A stretch of 64,000 nucleotides of DNA. Origin: JADGNF01 sp964582085 (GTDB lineage Archaea; Thermoproteota; Bathyarchaeia; Bathyarchaeales; Bathycorpusculaceae). A model generated the notes under the pieces. It saw only the letters and a program-made list of their open reading frames with translations, did no database searches and had not been told where the DNA came from. Of the stretch, positions 7,775 through 16,139 are shown piece by piece (position 1 is the stretch's first letter; every line of letters starts with the position of its first letter). The translations under genes and the position numbers were made by a program. The stretch lies in contig CAZOPV010000007.1 of the NCBI GenBank assembly GCA_964582085.1, positions 62,001 through 126,000 on the forward strand. Direction: 5' to 3'.

Positions 7775-7812
7775 AATTGTAATTATTACAATTGTTGTCT
7801 ATAAAAAGATAT
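7775..7812 (-). promoter_or_regulatory. Palindromic operator and TATA box of the Lrp gene
   Basis: AATTGTAA-TTA-TTACAATT (7775-7793) is a perfect dyad with 8-base arms that abuts the Lrp start codon. On the minus strand a TATA-like CTTTTTATA (about 7802-7810) lies some 20 bases further upstream. The site would block initiation when occupied, as in known archaeal Lrp autoregulation. Confidence 0.55.
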
Positions 7813-7900
7813 AGTTTTTAGAATATTTACAGAATTTTTTATAATAAATTTATTAAACAGTGTAGTGTATCCCTTTTGCATAAAATTGAGATGATCCACC

Positions 7901-8878
7901 TTGAAAACTGTTCAGCAAGCTGTTCCAGTAAGCGAATTGCCAAAGCCGTTAGATCAATTATCTGAAAGTGAAATTGAGCGGAAAGCCTGTATAGGCAAAG
8001 TTATGACTTACACACTCAGAAACCTTACAAGTAAATTCGTGGCGAACGGTTTTCAGTGGTTGCTACCTGTTGCCCTATCACAGTCAACCGACCCCTTGTG
8101 GCCTGACCCTGGCGCCTCCATAGAAAAACGCATTGAAATTGACATCTACGGGCATCAGGTACGCACAACTGCTAGTATGATTATCCATAAACTGATCGCT
8201 TCTTCTATTGTTTATCCCAAATTATTCATTTTGTCTCCTAACATCCGCATTGAAAAAGTGGAGCGTGCAAAAACAGGTAAGCACATCTACGAATTCACCC
8301 AGCTTGACTTCGAAGTTCGTGATGCTGCATCTAAGGACATATTCATGCTAGTGGAAGACGCCCTAATTGACTTAGTTGCATGTCTCAAACGCGACATGAA
8401 AACAGAGTTAACTGCCCTCTGTAGATGTGATGCGTTGCAGGTTCCAAAGAAAGGCTTTAAAATCTATGATAAAGACGATCTTGAAGCTGAATACGGTGCA
8501 GGTTGGGAAGCTGAACTTGCGGTGGTCATAAAAGACCCCGTATGGGTGACTAACATACCTCGAGAATTTTACGACTTCGAAGACTTCAGCACAGGCAGAT
8601 GGGACAACTATGACCTGTTTCTACCACAGTTTGGTGAAGTGTTGTCGGGTGCTAAGCGCGAATGGGAATATGGCAAAATCCTCAAGAAAATAGAGCGTGA
8701 TGGTGTCCGCAAAGAAAACTATTCTCTGCTAATCAAGTTGGCAAAAGAAGGAAAAATCAAGCCTTCTGCAGGTGCAGGTATAGGTATTGAACGCCTTGTA
8801 GGTTGGATAGCAGGCGTAAAGCACATTGCAGAAACACAGCCTTTCCCGCGAGTGCCCGGTACAGTGCATCAGCTCTAA
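7901..8878 (+). CDS. Archaeal asparagine synthetase related to AsnRS (class II synthetase core)
   Basis: A 325-residue stand-alone class II aminoacyl-tRNA synthetase core with no anticodon-binding domain. Motif 2-like HIYEFTQLDFEVRDA occurs near residue 127 and motif 3-like GAGIGIERLVGWI near 297; the Asp/Asn-specific PREFYDFED near 220 is also present. It resembles the archaeal AS-AR protein (about 295 residues in Pyrococcus abyssi), which makes asparagine from aspartate, ammonia and ATP rather than charging tRNA. The start is TTG; ATG is not available nearby. The PEPCK gene follows after 16 bases, pairing oxaloacetate and aspartate metabolism. Charging activity cannot be ruled out from sequence. 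Confidence 0.8.
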   Translation: MKTVQQAVPVSELPKPLDQLSESEIERKACIGKVMTYTLRNLTSKFVANGFQWLLPVALSQSTDPLWPDPGASIEKRIEIDIYGHQVRTTASMIIHKLIASSIVYPKLFILSPNIRIEKVERAKTGKHIYEFTQLDFEVRDAASKDIFMLVEDALIDLVACLKRDMKTELTALCRCDALQVPKKGFKIYDKDDLEAEYGAGWEAELAVVIKDPVWVTNIPREFYDFEDFSTGRWDNYDLFLPQFGEVLSGAKREWEYGKILKKIERDGVRKENYSLLIKLAKEGKIKPSAGAGIGIERLVGWIAGVKHIAETQPFPRVPGTVHQL

Positions 8879-8894
8879 CAGAGGTGCGAAGATA

Positions 8895-10778
8895 ATGAAT
8901 CCATATATAGAAGCTCTGCAACCTAAACTAAGCCCCCAAGACTTAAAAAAGTTAAACGCTATAGACAACCCTATTGTTCACGAATTTATAGCTAAAGCCA
9001 GTGATCTTTGTCAGCCAGACAAACTTTTCATATGTAGTGATGCTCCAGAAGACATAGCGTATGTAAGGCAGCAAGCCATAGCTACAGGTGAAGAGCGCGC
9101 CATCCTTTCTCTGGAGGGTCATACTGTGCATTTTGACGGCGTAAACGATCAAGGTCGAGACAGGGCTGCCACAAAATATTTGGTTCCGCGTGGTATAACT
9201 CTAAGCAAGGCTCTTAATCAGATTGACCGCCAAGAAGGTTTGGCTGAAGTTAAGGGTTTGCTTCGAGACTCGATGATAGGTCGCACTATGATTGTGCGTT
9301 TCATTTCTTTAGGTCCCCCTGACTCGGTGTTTACAATACTTGGTCTGCAATGTACCGACTCGTGGTACGTGGCTCACTGTGAGGATTTGCTTTACAGGCC
9401 AGGCTACGCTCAATTCGTAAAGGCTGGGCCTAAAAGTGATTTCTTGCGTGTTTTGCACTCGGCTGGCAGGCTAAACGAAGACATGGTTAGCGTGGACTAT
9501 GACAAAAAACGCATCTACATCGATAACATGGACAACACAATTTACAGTGTGAATACGCAGTATGCTGGTAACTCTGTGGGTTTCAAAAAGCTTGCGTTTC
9601 GTCTTTCTATCCGCAAAGCAAACAGTGAGGGTTGGCTTTCTGAGCACATGCTTCTCATGGGTGTGTATGGTCCGAATAAGCGCAAAACCTACTTTGCTGG
9701 TGCTTTTCCTAGTGCTTGTGGGAAAACATCTACGGCGATGCTTCCAGGAGAAACTATTATTGGCGATGATATAGCTTACATACGTGACATTGATTCTGTT
9801 GCTCGTGCAGTCAATGTGGAGTCAGGAATTTTCGGGATAATCCAAGATGTTAACCCTAAAGATGACCAGTTGATTTACAAAGTGCTCACTAGTCCGGGGG
9901 AAATTATATTCTCTAATGTGCTCGTCAAGGATGGCAAACCTTACTGGCTTGGTATGGGGCAAGAACTTCCCAAGGAGGGCACAAACTTTTCTGGTGCTTG
10001 GTTTGAGGGCAAAAAAGATGAAGAAGGCAACGAAATTCCTCCTGCACATAAAAACGCCCGCTATGCTGTCTCCCTCAGAGCGCTTGAGAATTGTGATTCT
10101 GAACTGGACAATCCTGTTGGTGTCGAATTGGGTGGTATCATGTATGGTGGTCGGGATGCCAAGGCGTATGTGCCTGTGCAGCAGAGTTTTGATTGGTGCC
10201 ACGGCATCATAGCTTATGGTGCCTCATTGGAAACTGAGACAACATTTGCCACTTTGGGTAAAGAGGGTGTGCCTGAAATAAACATGATGAGCATTCAGGA
10301 CTTTATTTCTATCCCGTTGGGGCAGAACATTCGTAACAATTTGGAGTTTGGCAAAAAACTTAAGAAGGCACCTGTAATTTTTGGTGTTAACTATTTCTTA
10401 CGTGACCTAAACAATGGTAAATACTTGAACTCGCCGCAGGATAAGCATGTGTGGATTAAATGGATGGAGCTGCGTGTACACAAGGAGGCTGAGGCGATTA
10501 AATCGCCTACGGGTTATTTGCCAAAATACGATGATTTGCGCAGACTTTTCAAACAAGTGCTAAACAAAGACTATTCAAGAGAGGATTATGTCAAACAATT
10601 CACTATTCGTGTACCTGAAAACTTGGCAAAAATTGAACGTGTCCAGCGGTTTTACCAAGAAAACGTTTCAGATACGCCTCTGGAGCTTTTTGGCATTTTG
10701 TATTTGCAACGTGAGCGTTTGATCAAAGCCAAAGCGAGTTTTGGAGACTACATTTCACCTGAAAAATTTGAGAGTTAA
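8895..10778 (+). CDS. pckG: Phosphoenolpyruvate carboxykinase (GTP)
   Basis: A 627-residue GTP-type PEPCK, which interconverts oxaloacetate and phosphoenolpyruvate. The P-loop FAGAFPSACGKTSTAMLPG near residue 278 includes the hyper-reactive Cys; kinase motif 2 IGDDIAYI follows near 300, and the substrate segment ALENCDSELDNPVGVELGG (near 400) leads into GGRDAKAYVPV. The open frame extends to 8826 inside the upstream gene, but the ATG at 8895 with GAGGTG at 8881-8886 fits the family start. It is the second gene of an operon with the asparagine synthetase-like protein. In an acetate- or protein-using anaerobe it may work in gluconeogenesis. Confidence 0.95.
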   Translation: MNPYIEALQPKLSPQDLKKLNAIDNPIVHEFIAKASDLCQPDKLFICSDAPEDIAYVRQQAIATGEERAILSLEGHTVHFDGVNDQGRDRAATKYLVPRGITLSKALNQIDRQEGLAEVKGLLRDSMIGRTMIVRFISLGPPDSVFTILGLQCTDSWYVAHCEDLLYRPGYAQFVKAGPKSDFLRVLHSAGRLNEDMVSVDYDKKRIYIDNMDNTIYSVNTQYAGNSVGFKKLAFRLSIRKANSEGWLSEHMLLMGVYGPNKRKTYFAGAFPSACGKTSTAMLPGETIIGDDIAYIRDIDSVARAVNVESGIFGIIQDVNPKDDQLIYKVLTSPGEIIFSNVLVKDGKPYWLGMGQELPKEGTNFSGAWFEGKKDEEGNEIPPAHKNARYAVSLRALENCDSELDNPVGVELGGIMYGGRDAKAYVPVQQSFDWCHGIIAYGASLETETTFATLGKEGVPEINMMSIQDFISIPLGQNIRNNLEFGKKLKKAPVIFGVNYFLRDLNNGKYLNSPQDKHVWIKWMELRVHKEAEAIKSPTGYLPKYDDLRRLFKQVLNKDYSREDYVKQFTIRVPENLAKIERVQRFYQENVSDTPLELFGILYLQRERLIKAKASFGDYISPEKFES

Positions 10779-10896
10779 ACAGGAACGTCTCTTCCCTTTT
10801 TCTTTTTCCCAGAAGTTTTAGGGGCAGTTCTTAAATCGCCGTTTTTACTGATTTCACATTCATAATTGTTAATTATATTCAGGAAGTAAATCCCCT

Positions 10897-11199
10897 GTGG
10901 TGGTCAGGAAAAAAGCTCAAAAAGGTGAACGCGGTATGTTGAAAAAAGAGTTCAAGAAAGGGCGTAGCCAGAGTATCTGCACAGTAGACCTTACACAGAT
11001 TGAAGGCGATGGCTCTTTTTTATGCCCAACATGTGGTGCATTGATATCTCCTGAAGACGAAACAGAAGAAACCTACACAATTGTGGAAACCAAGGTTGCC
11101 AACGATGAGCTGCTGGAGCTTGTGCTTTCCTGTTGCAGTTGTGGAACCACGGTGAGAGTCACCGGGTTCCAGCAGAGTGTGGGTTTGGTCGGCGAATAA
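10897..11199 (+). CDS. Small zinc-ribbon protein, unknown
   Basis: A 100-residue protein from GTG with a zinc ribbon: FLCPTCGALISPEDE near residue 46 and LVLSCCSCGTTVRVTGF near 82, giving CxxC...CCxC ligands. The first 35 residues are basic (VVRKKAQKGERGMLKKEFKKG) and could bind nucleic acid; an internal ATG at 10936 is another possible start. I do not recognise a named family. It has its own AT-rich promoter region (AATTATATTC near 10872) and no operon partner. Confidence 0.65.
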   Translation: MVVRKKAQKGERGMLKKEFKKGRSQSICTVDLTQIEGDGSFLCPTCGALISPEDETEETYTIVETKVANDELLELVLSCCSCGTTVRVTGFQQSVGLVGE

Positions 11200-11560
11200 C
11201 AAGCATGGGTGCACGCCTGTAAGTCCTGCTGTTTTTTGAACCTCTGTTTCTTGTTAGTGAATGATTTGTCTATTATTTTATTTACGTGCTTGGTTAAGTT
11301 GGCTTTTGGTTTAATTGCCCTTTCAGAATTTTCTGTAATTTACTGTTCTAAAATTTAGAACAGCCGCTGTTCTTTAGGTGGAACACTGCTGTTCTGCCAT
11401 TAGAATGTTTTCTTTTTGGTTTCCTTCTGGAGATAACTTTTTCTTTTATTGACAAGATGGTGTTGTTTGAGTTTTTCCCTTTATTTTATATAGGTTGAAC
11501 TCGCTGTTAACTATTACTTGAGTTGAGCATTTAGAGCCCAGGGCACGGTGGTGTTTAAAG
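11200..11560. other. Intergenic region with operator-like repeats
   Basis: There is no convincing gene in this stretch. It holds the CTGTTCT repeat cluster annotated separately and a TATA-like TTTTATATAGG at 11485-11495 that would drive the following membrane helix-turn-helix gene, with an untranslated leader of about 40 bases to the CTG start proposed there. Confidence 0.5.
11343..11395. promoter_or_regulatory. CTGTTCT palindrome cluster
   Basis: CTGTTCTAAA-A-TTTAGAACAG (11343-11363) is a perfect dyad with 10-base arms. Two further CTGTTCT half-sites follow at 11367-11373 and 11389-11395, with a GGAACA partial match to the opposite half-site at 11380-11385. Four to five related half-sites in 53 bases look like a multi-dimer operator about 90 bases upstream of the TATA box of the next gene. 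No known archaeal regulator motif is recognised. Confidence 0.5.
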
Positions 11561-12040
11561 CTGTCACATTCACCCGATGAAAAGCTGGAAGGAACTACCT
11601 TCACAGTATACACTTACGTTGTCAAGCAAGGCAGACCTGTGGGGACCCGTGATGTGATGCGTGGTGCAAAACTCAGTAGTCCAAGCGTGGCTTACAGACA
11701 TCTACAGAAACTTGAGGCCATGGGGTTGCTGCAGAAAAACGAGTATGGCGAGTACATCGTGAAAGAGAAGGCAACAATCCGTGGTTACCTCTGGATTGGC
11801 AAGCGCTTGATCCCTCGGATGATGTTTTATTCGTTCATTTTCATGGGTGTTCTCGCTTTGGAACTCGCGGTTTTAGCTATTCATTTTTCAGTTGAAGACT
11901 ACAAGTTCAAAGTGTTCTTTTTACTTTTAACACTCATTACCGTAGCAGCTATGATACTGTTTTTTGTGGAGGGAATCATGTTGCAGGTTAGATCCAAGGG
12001 GGGCAGTTCGACAAATGATGGAGCGCAGACGTTATCGTAG
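11561..12040 (+). CDS. Winged-helix protein with C-terminal membrane anchor
   Basis: The frame encodes a winged helix (TVYTYVVKQGRPVGTRDVMR, then LSSPSVAYRHLQKLEAMGLL and the wing EYGEYIVKE), a short linker and two membrane spans (about residues 90-112 and 124-146 counted from 11561). The first usable NTG start is GTG at 11639, but that would delete helix 1 of the winged helix. Upstream the frame stays open and protein-like to 11522 without ATG, GTG or TTG. CTG at 11561, about eight bases after GGTGGTG, is the best start. Membrane-bound helix-turn-helix proteins of this shape are frequent in Bathyarchaeia-like genomes as I recall. The signal it senses is unknown. Confidence 0.65.
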   Translation: MSHSPDEKLEGTTFTVYTYVVKQGRPVGTRDVMRGAKLSSPSVAYRHLQKLEAMGLLQKNEYGEYIVKEKATIRGYLWIGKRLIPRMMFYSFIFMGVLALELAVLAIHFSVEDYKFKVFFLLLTLITVAAMILFFVEGIMLQVRSKGGSSTNDGAQTLS

Positions 12041-12235
12041 CGGTGTTCAGTTGGTTTTTTGATTTTTATTTAGTTGCTTTTTAGGTAGAACATGTGCGTT
12101 GTGGGTTTGGGGTTAATTTATATATGAGATTAAAGCGATTAACTTCGAGGAAGCGTGCTTAAGGTTGCCTGTCCTTTGCGGGGATAATTGCTTCGGCTGT
12201 AACTTGGTGCGCCTACCTCTCGGAGGCTCGTTATC

Positions 12236-12835
12236 TTGGTGATGGAGAAAAAGGTTAGCAGTCGACGAAAAACTTTTGTGGCTAGGGAAGACCTCATGAA
12301 TGCCTTAAGCGATATTGCCAAGCAGCGGGGTCACAGTTTGTATGAGACTGTCAACGAGCTTTTCGAACTGGCTGTAACTGCCCAGAATATGGGTTTAAAC
12401 CTGAAACGTATAGTTGATGAAAGGAAACTCACTGAAATAGCTAGAAAAAGAGGCTTCATACTTGCTTTAGAGACATTATGGTATGAGATGGCCGATATTG
12501 CGTTTGAACAGAGGAAGCGTCAAGCTCTAAAAAGCTGGTTTGAGGCAGGTGCATGGTTTGCTAAGTGCTACATCACAAGCGCTGTTGCTGACCCTCTTTT
12601 GGCGTTCAAAGCAGATTTGGAGTTTTTCACTTGGAATGCTCCAGAATTAACCGTGGAAAAAAAAGGCTCTACAATTTCGGTGCGTGTTCTAAGTCCCCGT
12701 TTCACGGACTCCTACACTTACTTGTTTGCTTCTTTTCTGGAGGGGGCATTACAGGTGTTCGGTTACACCTTGACTTCCTCTGATATAAAGAAGGGTTCTA
12801 TTAGACTGCAGGGTGTTCGGAGCGAGGCTGCATGA
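12236..12835 (+). CDS. DNA-binding/sensor-like protein, paralogue A
   Basis: A 199-residue protein. The start may be TTG (12236), GTG (12239) or ATG (12242); GGAGG at 12222-12226 favours the TTG by spacing. Residues 10-55 resemble a ribbon-helix-helix (TFVAREDLMNALSDIAKQRG, SLYETVNELFELAV). The remainder (WFEAGAWFAKCYITSAVADP, then LSPRFTDSYTYLFASFLEGA and VFGYTLTSSDIKKGSIRLQG) recalls V4R-type small-molecule domains in its FxEG...G pattern, but I cannot assign it firmly. The next gene encodes a homologue and overlaps by four bases. TATA (TTTATATAT, 12117-12125) gives a leader of about 90 bases containing a small CCTC-TCG-GAGG hairpin over the ribosome-binding site. Confidence 0.6.
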   Translation: MVMEKKVSSRRKTFVAREDLMNALSDIAKQRGHSLYETVNELFELAVTAQNMGLNLKRIVDERKLTEIARKRGFILALETLWYEMADIAFEQRKRQALKSWFEAGAWFAKCYITSAVADPLLAFKADLEFFTWNAPELTVEKKGSTISVRVLSPRFTDSYTYLFASFLEGALQVFGYTLTSSDIKKGSIRLQGVRSEAA

Positions 12836-13419
12836 GTAAACCTGAAAAGAGCACCGCTAAGCGGTTGATTTCTGTTCGCGAGGACTTGCTGGAGGATGTC
12901 TATCGTGCTTCAGTAAAAGAGGATACCACAGTAACAAAGTTTGTTGAAGATGCAATAAAATATGCTCTTAAACTTAGCAATCTCGGTCTCAAATCTTCAT
13001 GTTTAACCGAGCTCTGCGACGTAATGCAAACTTATCGCACTCTAGGCGGCGTTTTTGTTCCAAAAGATGTGCTCCACTTCCTTAGTAGCCAAGCCTGTGG
13101 AGAAGCGACGGAGCCTCTGCAGGCTCGCTGGTACGATGCAGGTTTGTGGTATGGTAAATTTCTCAAGGAAAAATTTTCTGACCCTGTCCAAGCTTTTAAA
13201 AGTTTTCTGGAAGTTACCCGCTGGGATTTGAATGAAGTTGACTTAATTATGGATCGCCAGGGCGATTTGGTAAAGTTAAGGTTTATCTCCACTATTCTTT
13301 CAAATGAAGAAACCCAGTTTTTACTCAAATTTGTTGAGGGCGTAATGACCAGTTTGGGCTACCGTATAGCAAATTGTGACTCTCTGCGGGGGATTGCGGC
13401 GGTAGAATTCAAAAAGTGA
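12832..13419 (+). CDS. DNA-binding/sensor-like protein, paralogue B
   Basis: A 195-residue homologue of the preceding protein, translated from the ATGA overlap. Shared architecture: ribbon-helix-helix-like start (LISVREDLLEDVYRASVKED, TVTKFVEDAIKYALKLSNLG), the central RWYDAGLWYGKFLKEKFSDP matching SWFEAGAWFAKCYITSAVADP of its partner, DPVQAFKSFLEVTRWDLNEV matching DPLLAFKADLEFFTWNAPEL, and a final FLLKFVEGVMTSLGYRIANC. Overall identity looks modest (well under half), so the duplication is old. Tandem co-translated paralogues often make heterodimers, which is my best guess here. The ligand and target are unknown. Confidence 0.6.
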   Translation: MSKPEKSTAKRLISVREDLLEDVYRASVKEDTTVTKFVEDAIKYALKLSNLGLKSSCLTELCDVMQTYRTLGGVFVPKDVLHFLSSQACGEATEPLQARWYDAGLWYGKFLKEKFSDPVQAFKSFLEVTRWDLNEVDLIMDRQGDLVKLRFISTILSNEETQFLLKFVEGVMTSLGYRIANCDSLRGIAAVEFKK

Positions 13420-13467
13420 GTTCCACCGCAAATTATCTTTTCACGTCTTTGGAATATGTTTAGTATG

Positions 13468-13481
13468 TATATACGTATATA
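13468..13481 (+). promoter_or_regulatory. Symmetric TATA element of the surface-protein gene
   Basis: TATATACGTATATA is a perfect 14-base palindrome lying about 120 bases before the surface-protein ATG. It doubles as the TATA box. The implied 5' leader (about 13505-13599) can fold: CTGCA-GGT-TGCAG sits inside an ACAAC/GTTGT pair. Strongly expressed S-layer genes often have such structured leaders. Confidence 0.5.
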
Positions 13482-13599
13482 TTTAGTGTGCTAAAAAATG
13501 TGTACAACTGCAGGTTGCAGCTAGCGGTTGTCTACAAAAGTATTAAATAGCAGTTTTGGAGTAAACGCTATCAGAAAATTAAAAAGGAGAAAAAAATTA

Positions 13600-15909
13600 A
13601 TGCAAAAAACTAATGCAAAAATCTTAATAGCTTTACTGTTGACAGCTTTAGCTTTGCCTCTTATACCGATGGCTTCTGCATCCACAGGTTTCATCTACAT
13701 CAACCCTGCTGTCGTTCCCCCACTTCCAGCCCTTCCAGCTGCAAGTACTCCAGGCCAGCAGATTCCCGCTGGCGGCAACGTTAGCTTATACGTTGGTGGC
13801 GTAACTTGGTCAGGCGGTCAGATATACCTGATTTTGAGTAGCGATGGTTTCTCTCAGGTGTCTTCTGGGGACATGGCATACAGTGCAACCTTCAATCTTG
13901 CAAACATAACGCAAAACTCAACTAGTACTTATACCGACGCCAATGGCGTTTGGACGGTCGGCTACAACTGGATCAACGGTTCCATACCCTTCAACATTGC
14001 TGGCGGCAACTACTTCATAAAAGCTTTTGACGGAACAGCCGCGCAACTTGCCGTAACAGACACCTACATAACCGTTACTGCTGCGTTCCGAGTTGAACCC
14101 ACATCAGGCGCTCCAGGAACATCAATCACTCTGAGAGGTAACGCTTTCCCAGCCAATGCCCTAGTCAACTTGACATACACTAGTCCTCTGTTAACAGGTG
14201 TTTTTACAGTACAGAATTTGACACAAAGTAACGCGTTAGGCGCCTTCACCCTCACAATAGCTGCACCTGACCTTAAAAAAGCTGGCGCCGCGGGCGCAAA
14301 TGCACTGGCTAACGGAGCCATTGTTTTCAGTGCGCAGGTTAATGCCACCGGGACTTTATACAACGCAACTTACACCGAATACTTTAGAGGTTTGCTACAG
14401 GTAAAAACTTCTTTCCCGGGTAGCGGCAACGTATACGGGAACAACACCGACCTTACCTCAGCAGTGACGGTTAACGTAGGCGACTCGCTTAGACTTGCAG
14501 GCAACTGGTTCTATGCCAATGGCGCTTTGACCTTCCTTTGGGATAACTCTGTAGTTATAACTCCCAGTGCAGGTGTTACAACCAACGGTACAGGCTTCTT
14601 CAACACAACCGTAACAATACCCCCAACGGGTATGGGTGCTCATAACGTTACAATAATAGATGCAAACGGCCAAGTCTTCCAAGTTATGATAACGGTTAAT
14701 CCCAAATTGACATTAGCTCCAACGAAGGGACCTGTAGGTTCAACAGTAACTGCGACTGGTAGAGGTTTCCCTGCACCATCAGGAACAAACGTAGTTAACG
14801 CATCACTGTCATGGCCAGGAATCACAAACTATATAGCCTCAGCGTTTGTTGACTCAAGCGGATCCTTTACCGTAACGTTCGTGGTTCCACAGTCAGCAGG
14901 CGGCACATTCACAGTCTCAGGTTTTGCTAATGATACAGGGTCTTTCGTTCTGAGAGCAACCGCCTCATTTACTGTTACGCCGTCCTTCTACGTGACACCC
15001 GACACCTTCAGCAACAGCGGCTCCCTAATAGTCCTCGCATGGGGCACAGGCTTTAACCCCAACTATTACTACAGCGTCAACCTCGACAACCAATATCTAG
15101 CTTTCGACGCCATAAGCATGCTGTATTACCCATCAGTTATCAGATGCAACAGTACCGGCTACTTATCCTTCGAGTTCGTCGGCACAGGCTTCAGACCAGG
15201 ACAACATGTGGTTTCACTATACGCCAATGACACATCAACAGTTGCAGCATGGGCAACCTTCAACGTCACAACCACAAACGACTCAATCGGCGACATGCTG
15301 ACAAACATGAACGACACCATAGTGAACACAAACACTAACGTGGCAACCGTGAAGACTGATGTTGCTTCCATAAAGGCAACTGTCACCTCAATTCAAGGCA
15401 GCGTTGCCACCGTACAAACCACCCTTGGTACAGTAAGCACAACAACATCATCAATCAACGCGCAAATCACCTCCATATCAAACGGCATAGCCAACGTACA
15501 AACCAGCTTAGGCTCAGTACAAACAAAACTCAGCAACATTGACCCAGTCATCGGCCTCATCGCAGGCGACACAGCAGCAATCCAGACAACCCTTGGAACA
15601 ATAACCACCTCAATCGCAGCAATCAACCCAGTACTAACCAGCATCGAAGACGGCATCGCCACAGTCAAAACCGACATCGGCACAATACAAGGAACAGTAA
15701 CCACAATAAAAGACGGCGTCGCCACCATACAGACAAACCTCGGCACCCTATCAGTCAACGTAGGCGCACTACAAACTGATGTTACCACAGCCAAAGACAA
15801 CACCGCAGGTCTATCAACCCTCATATACGTCGCAATAGTGCTCGCATTGATAGCCGCAATAGCCGCAATCGCATCAATCTTTTTGATGCGACAAAAAATA
15901 GCCAGCTAA
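13600..15909 (+). CDS. Large surface (S-layer-like) protein on a coiled-coil stalk
   Basis: A 769-residue secreted protein. The start at 13600 is chosen because AAAAAGGAG (13581-13589) precedes it and it opens a clean signal peptide (MQKTNAKILIALLLTALALP, cleavage near ASAS); an upstream in-frame ATG at 13528 would add 24 basic residues. The body is Thr/Asn/Gly-rich with several Ig/IPT-like repeats (FRVEPTSGAPGTSITLRG, LTLAPTKGPVGSTVTATG). From about residue 590 to 730 heptad-like repeats (VATVQTTLGTV, IATVKTDIGTIQGTVTTI) predict a long parallel coiled coil, followed by a C-terminal membrane span (LIYVAIVLALIAAIAAIASI) and RQKIAS. Together this is the stalk-and-canopy plan of archaeal S-layer proteins. 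Many N-x-S/T sites suggest glycosylation. Confidence 0.8.
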   Translation: MQKTNAKILIALLLTALALPLIPMASASTGFIYINPAVVPPLPALPAASTPGQQIPAGGNVSLYVGGVTWSGGQIYLILSSDGFSQVSSGDMAYSATFNLANITQNSTSTYTDANGVWTVGYNWINGSIPFNIAGGNYFIKAFDGTAAQLAVTDTYITVTAAFRVEPTSGAPGTSITLRGNAFPANALVNLTYTSPLLTGVFTVQNLTQSNALGAFTLTIAAPDLKKAGAAGANALANGAIVFSAQVNATGTLYNATYTEYFRGLLQVKTSFPGSGNVYGNNTDLTSAVTVNVGDSLRLAGNWFYANGALTFLWDNSVVITPSAGVTTNGTGFFNTTVTIPPTGMGAHNVTIIDANGQVFQVMITVNPKLTLAPTKGPVGSTVTATGRGFPAPSGTNVVNASLSWPGITNYIASAFVDSSGSFTVTFVVPQSAGGTFTVSGFANDTGSFVLRATASFTVTPSFYVTPDTFSNSGSLIVLAWGTGFNPNYYYSVNLDNQYLAFDAISMLYYPSVIRCNSTGYLSFEFVGTGFRPGQHVVSLYANDTSTVAAWATFNVTTTNDSIGDMLTNMNDTIVNTNTNVATVKTDVASIKATVTSIQGSVATVQTTLGTVSTTTSSINAQITSISNGIANVQTSLGSVQTKLSNIDPVIGLIAGDTAAIQTTLGTITTSIAAINPVLTSIEDGIATVKTDIGTIQGTVTTIKDGVATIQTNLGTLSVNVGALQTDVTTAKDNTAGLSTLIYVAIVLALIAAIAAIASIFLMRQKIAS

Positions 15910-15922
15910 AAACCACAAATCC

Positions 15923-15972
15923 GAGAGACATAAACCTCTCCCCCTTCTTTTCTTTGTCTTCTTAATAAACCC
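15923..15972 (+). terminator. Hairpin and pyrimidine tract after the surface-protein gene
   Basis: GAGAG (15923-15927) pairs with CTCTC (15936-15940) across an eight-base loop and is followed by a C/T-rich run containing TTCTTTTCTTTG. This lies just after the stop codon. Archaeal termination relies mainly on T-rich stretches, so the tract is the more convincing part. Confidence 0.5.
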
Positions 15973-16139
15973 CCCTCACAAACTTGCGAACTTGTTAACC
16001 ACTACTTTTAACAAAAACGCTCTAAAATTAACATATCCAAAATTTGTTTGGGCACAAAATTAACGCAAAAACCACAAAAACATTATTTATCAAACCCCCC
16101 ACTTAAAACCTACAAATAGGAACAAAAGGTGAAAACATC

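Noticed and set aside
8826..8894. Longer N-terminus for PEPCK
   Set aside because: It would overlap the upstream gene, lacks family similarity, and the ATG at 8895 has GAGGTG in front.
15393..15824. Long minus-strand open frame inside the surface-protein gene
   Set aside because: It is the reverse of the Thr/Ile/Val-rich coiled-coil repeats; composition alone explains it.
15300..15830. Repeated DNA that could suggest a CRISPR or satellite array
   Set aside because: Repeats are imperfect, coding, and have no constant repeat with spacers; they encode heptads of the stalk.
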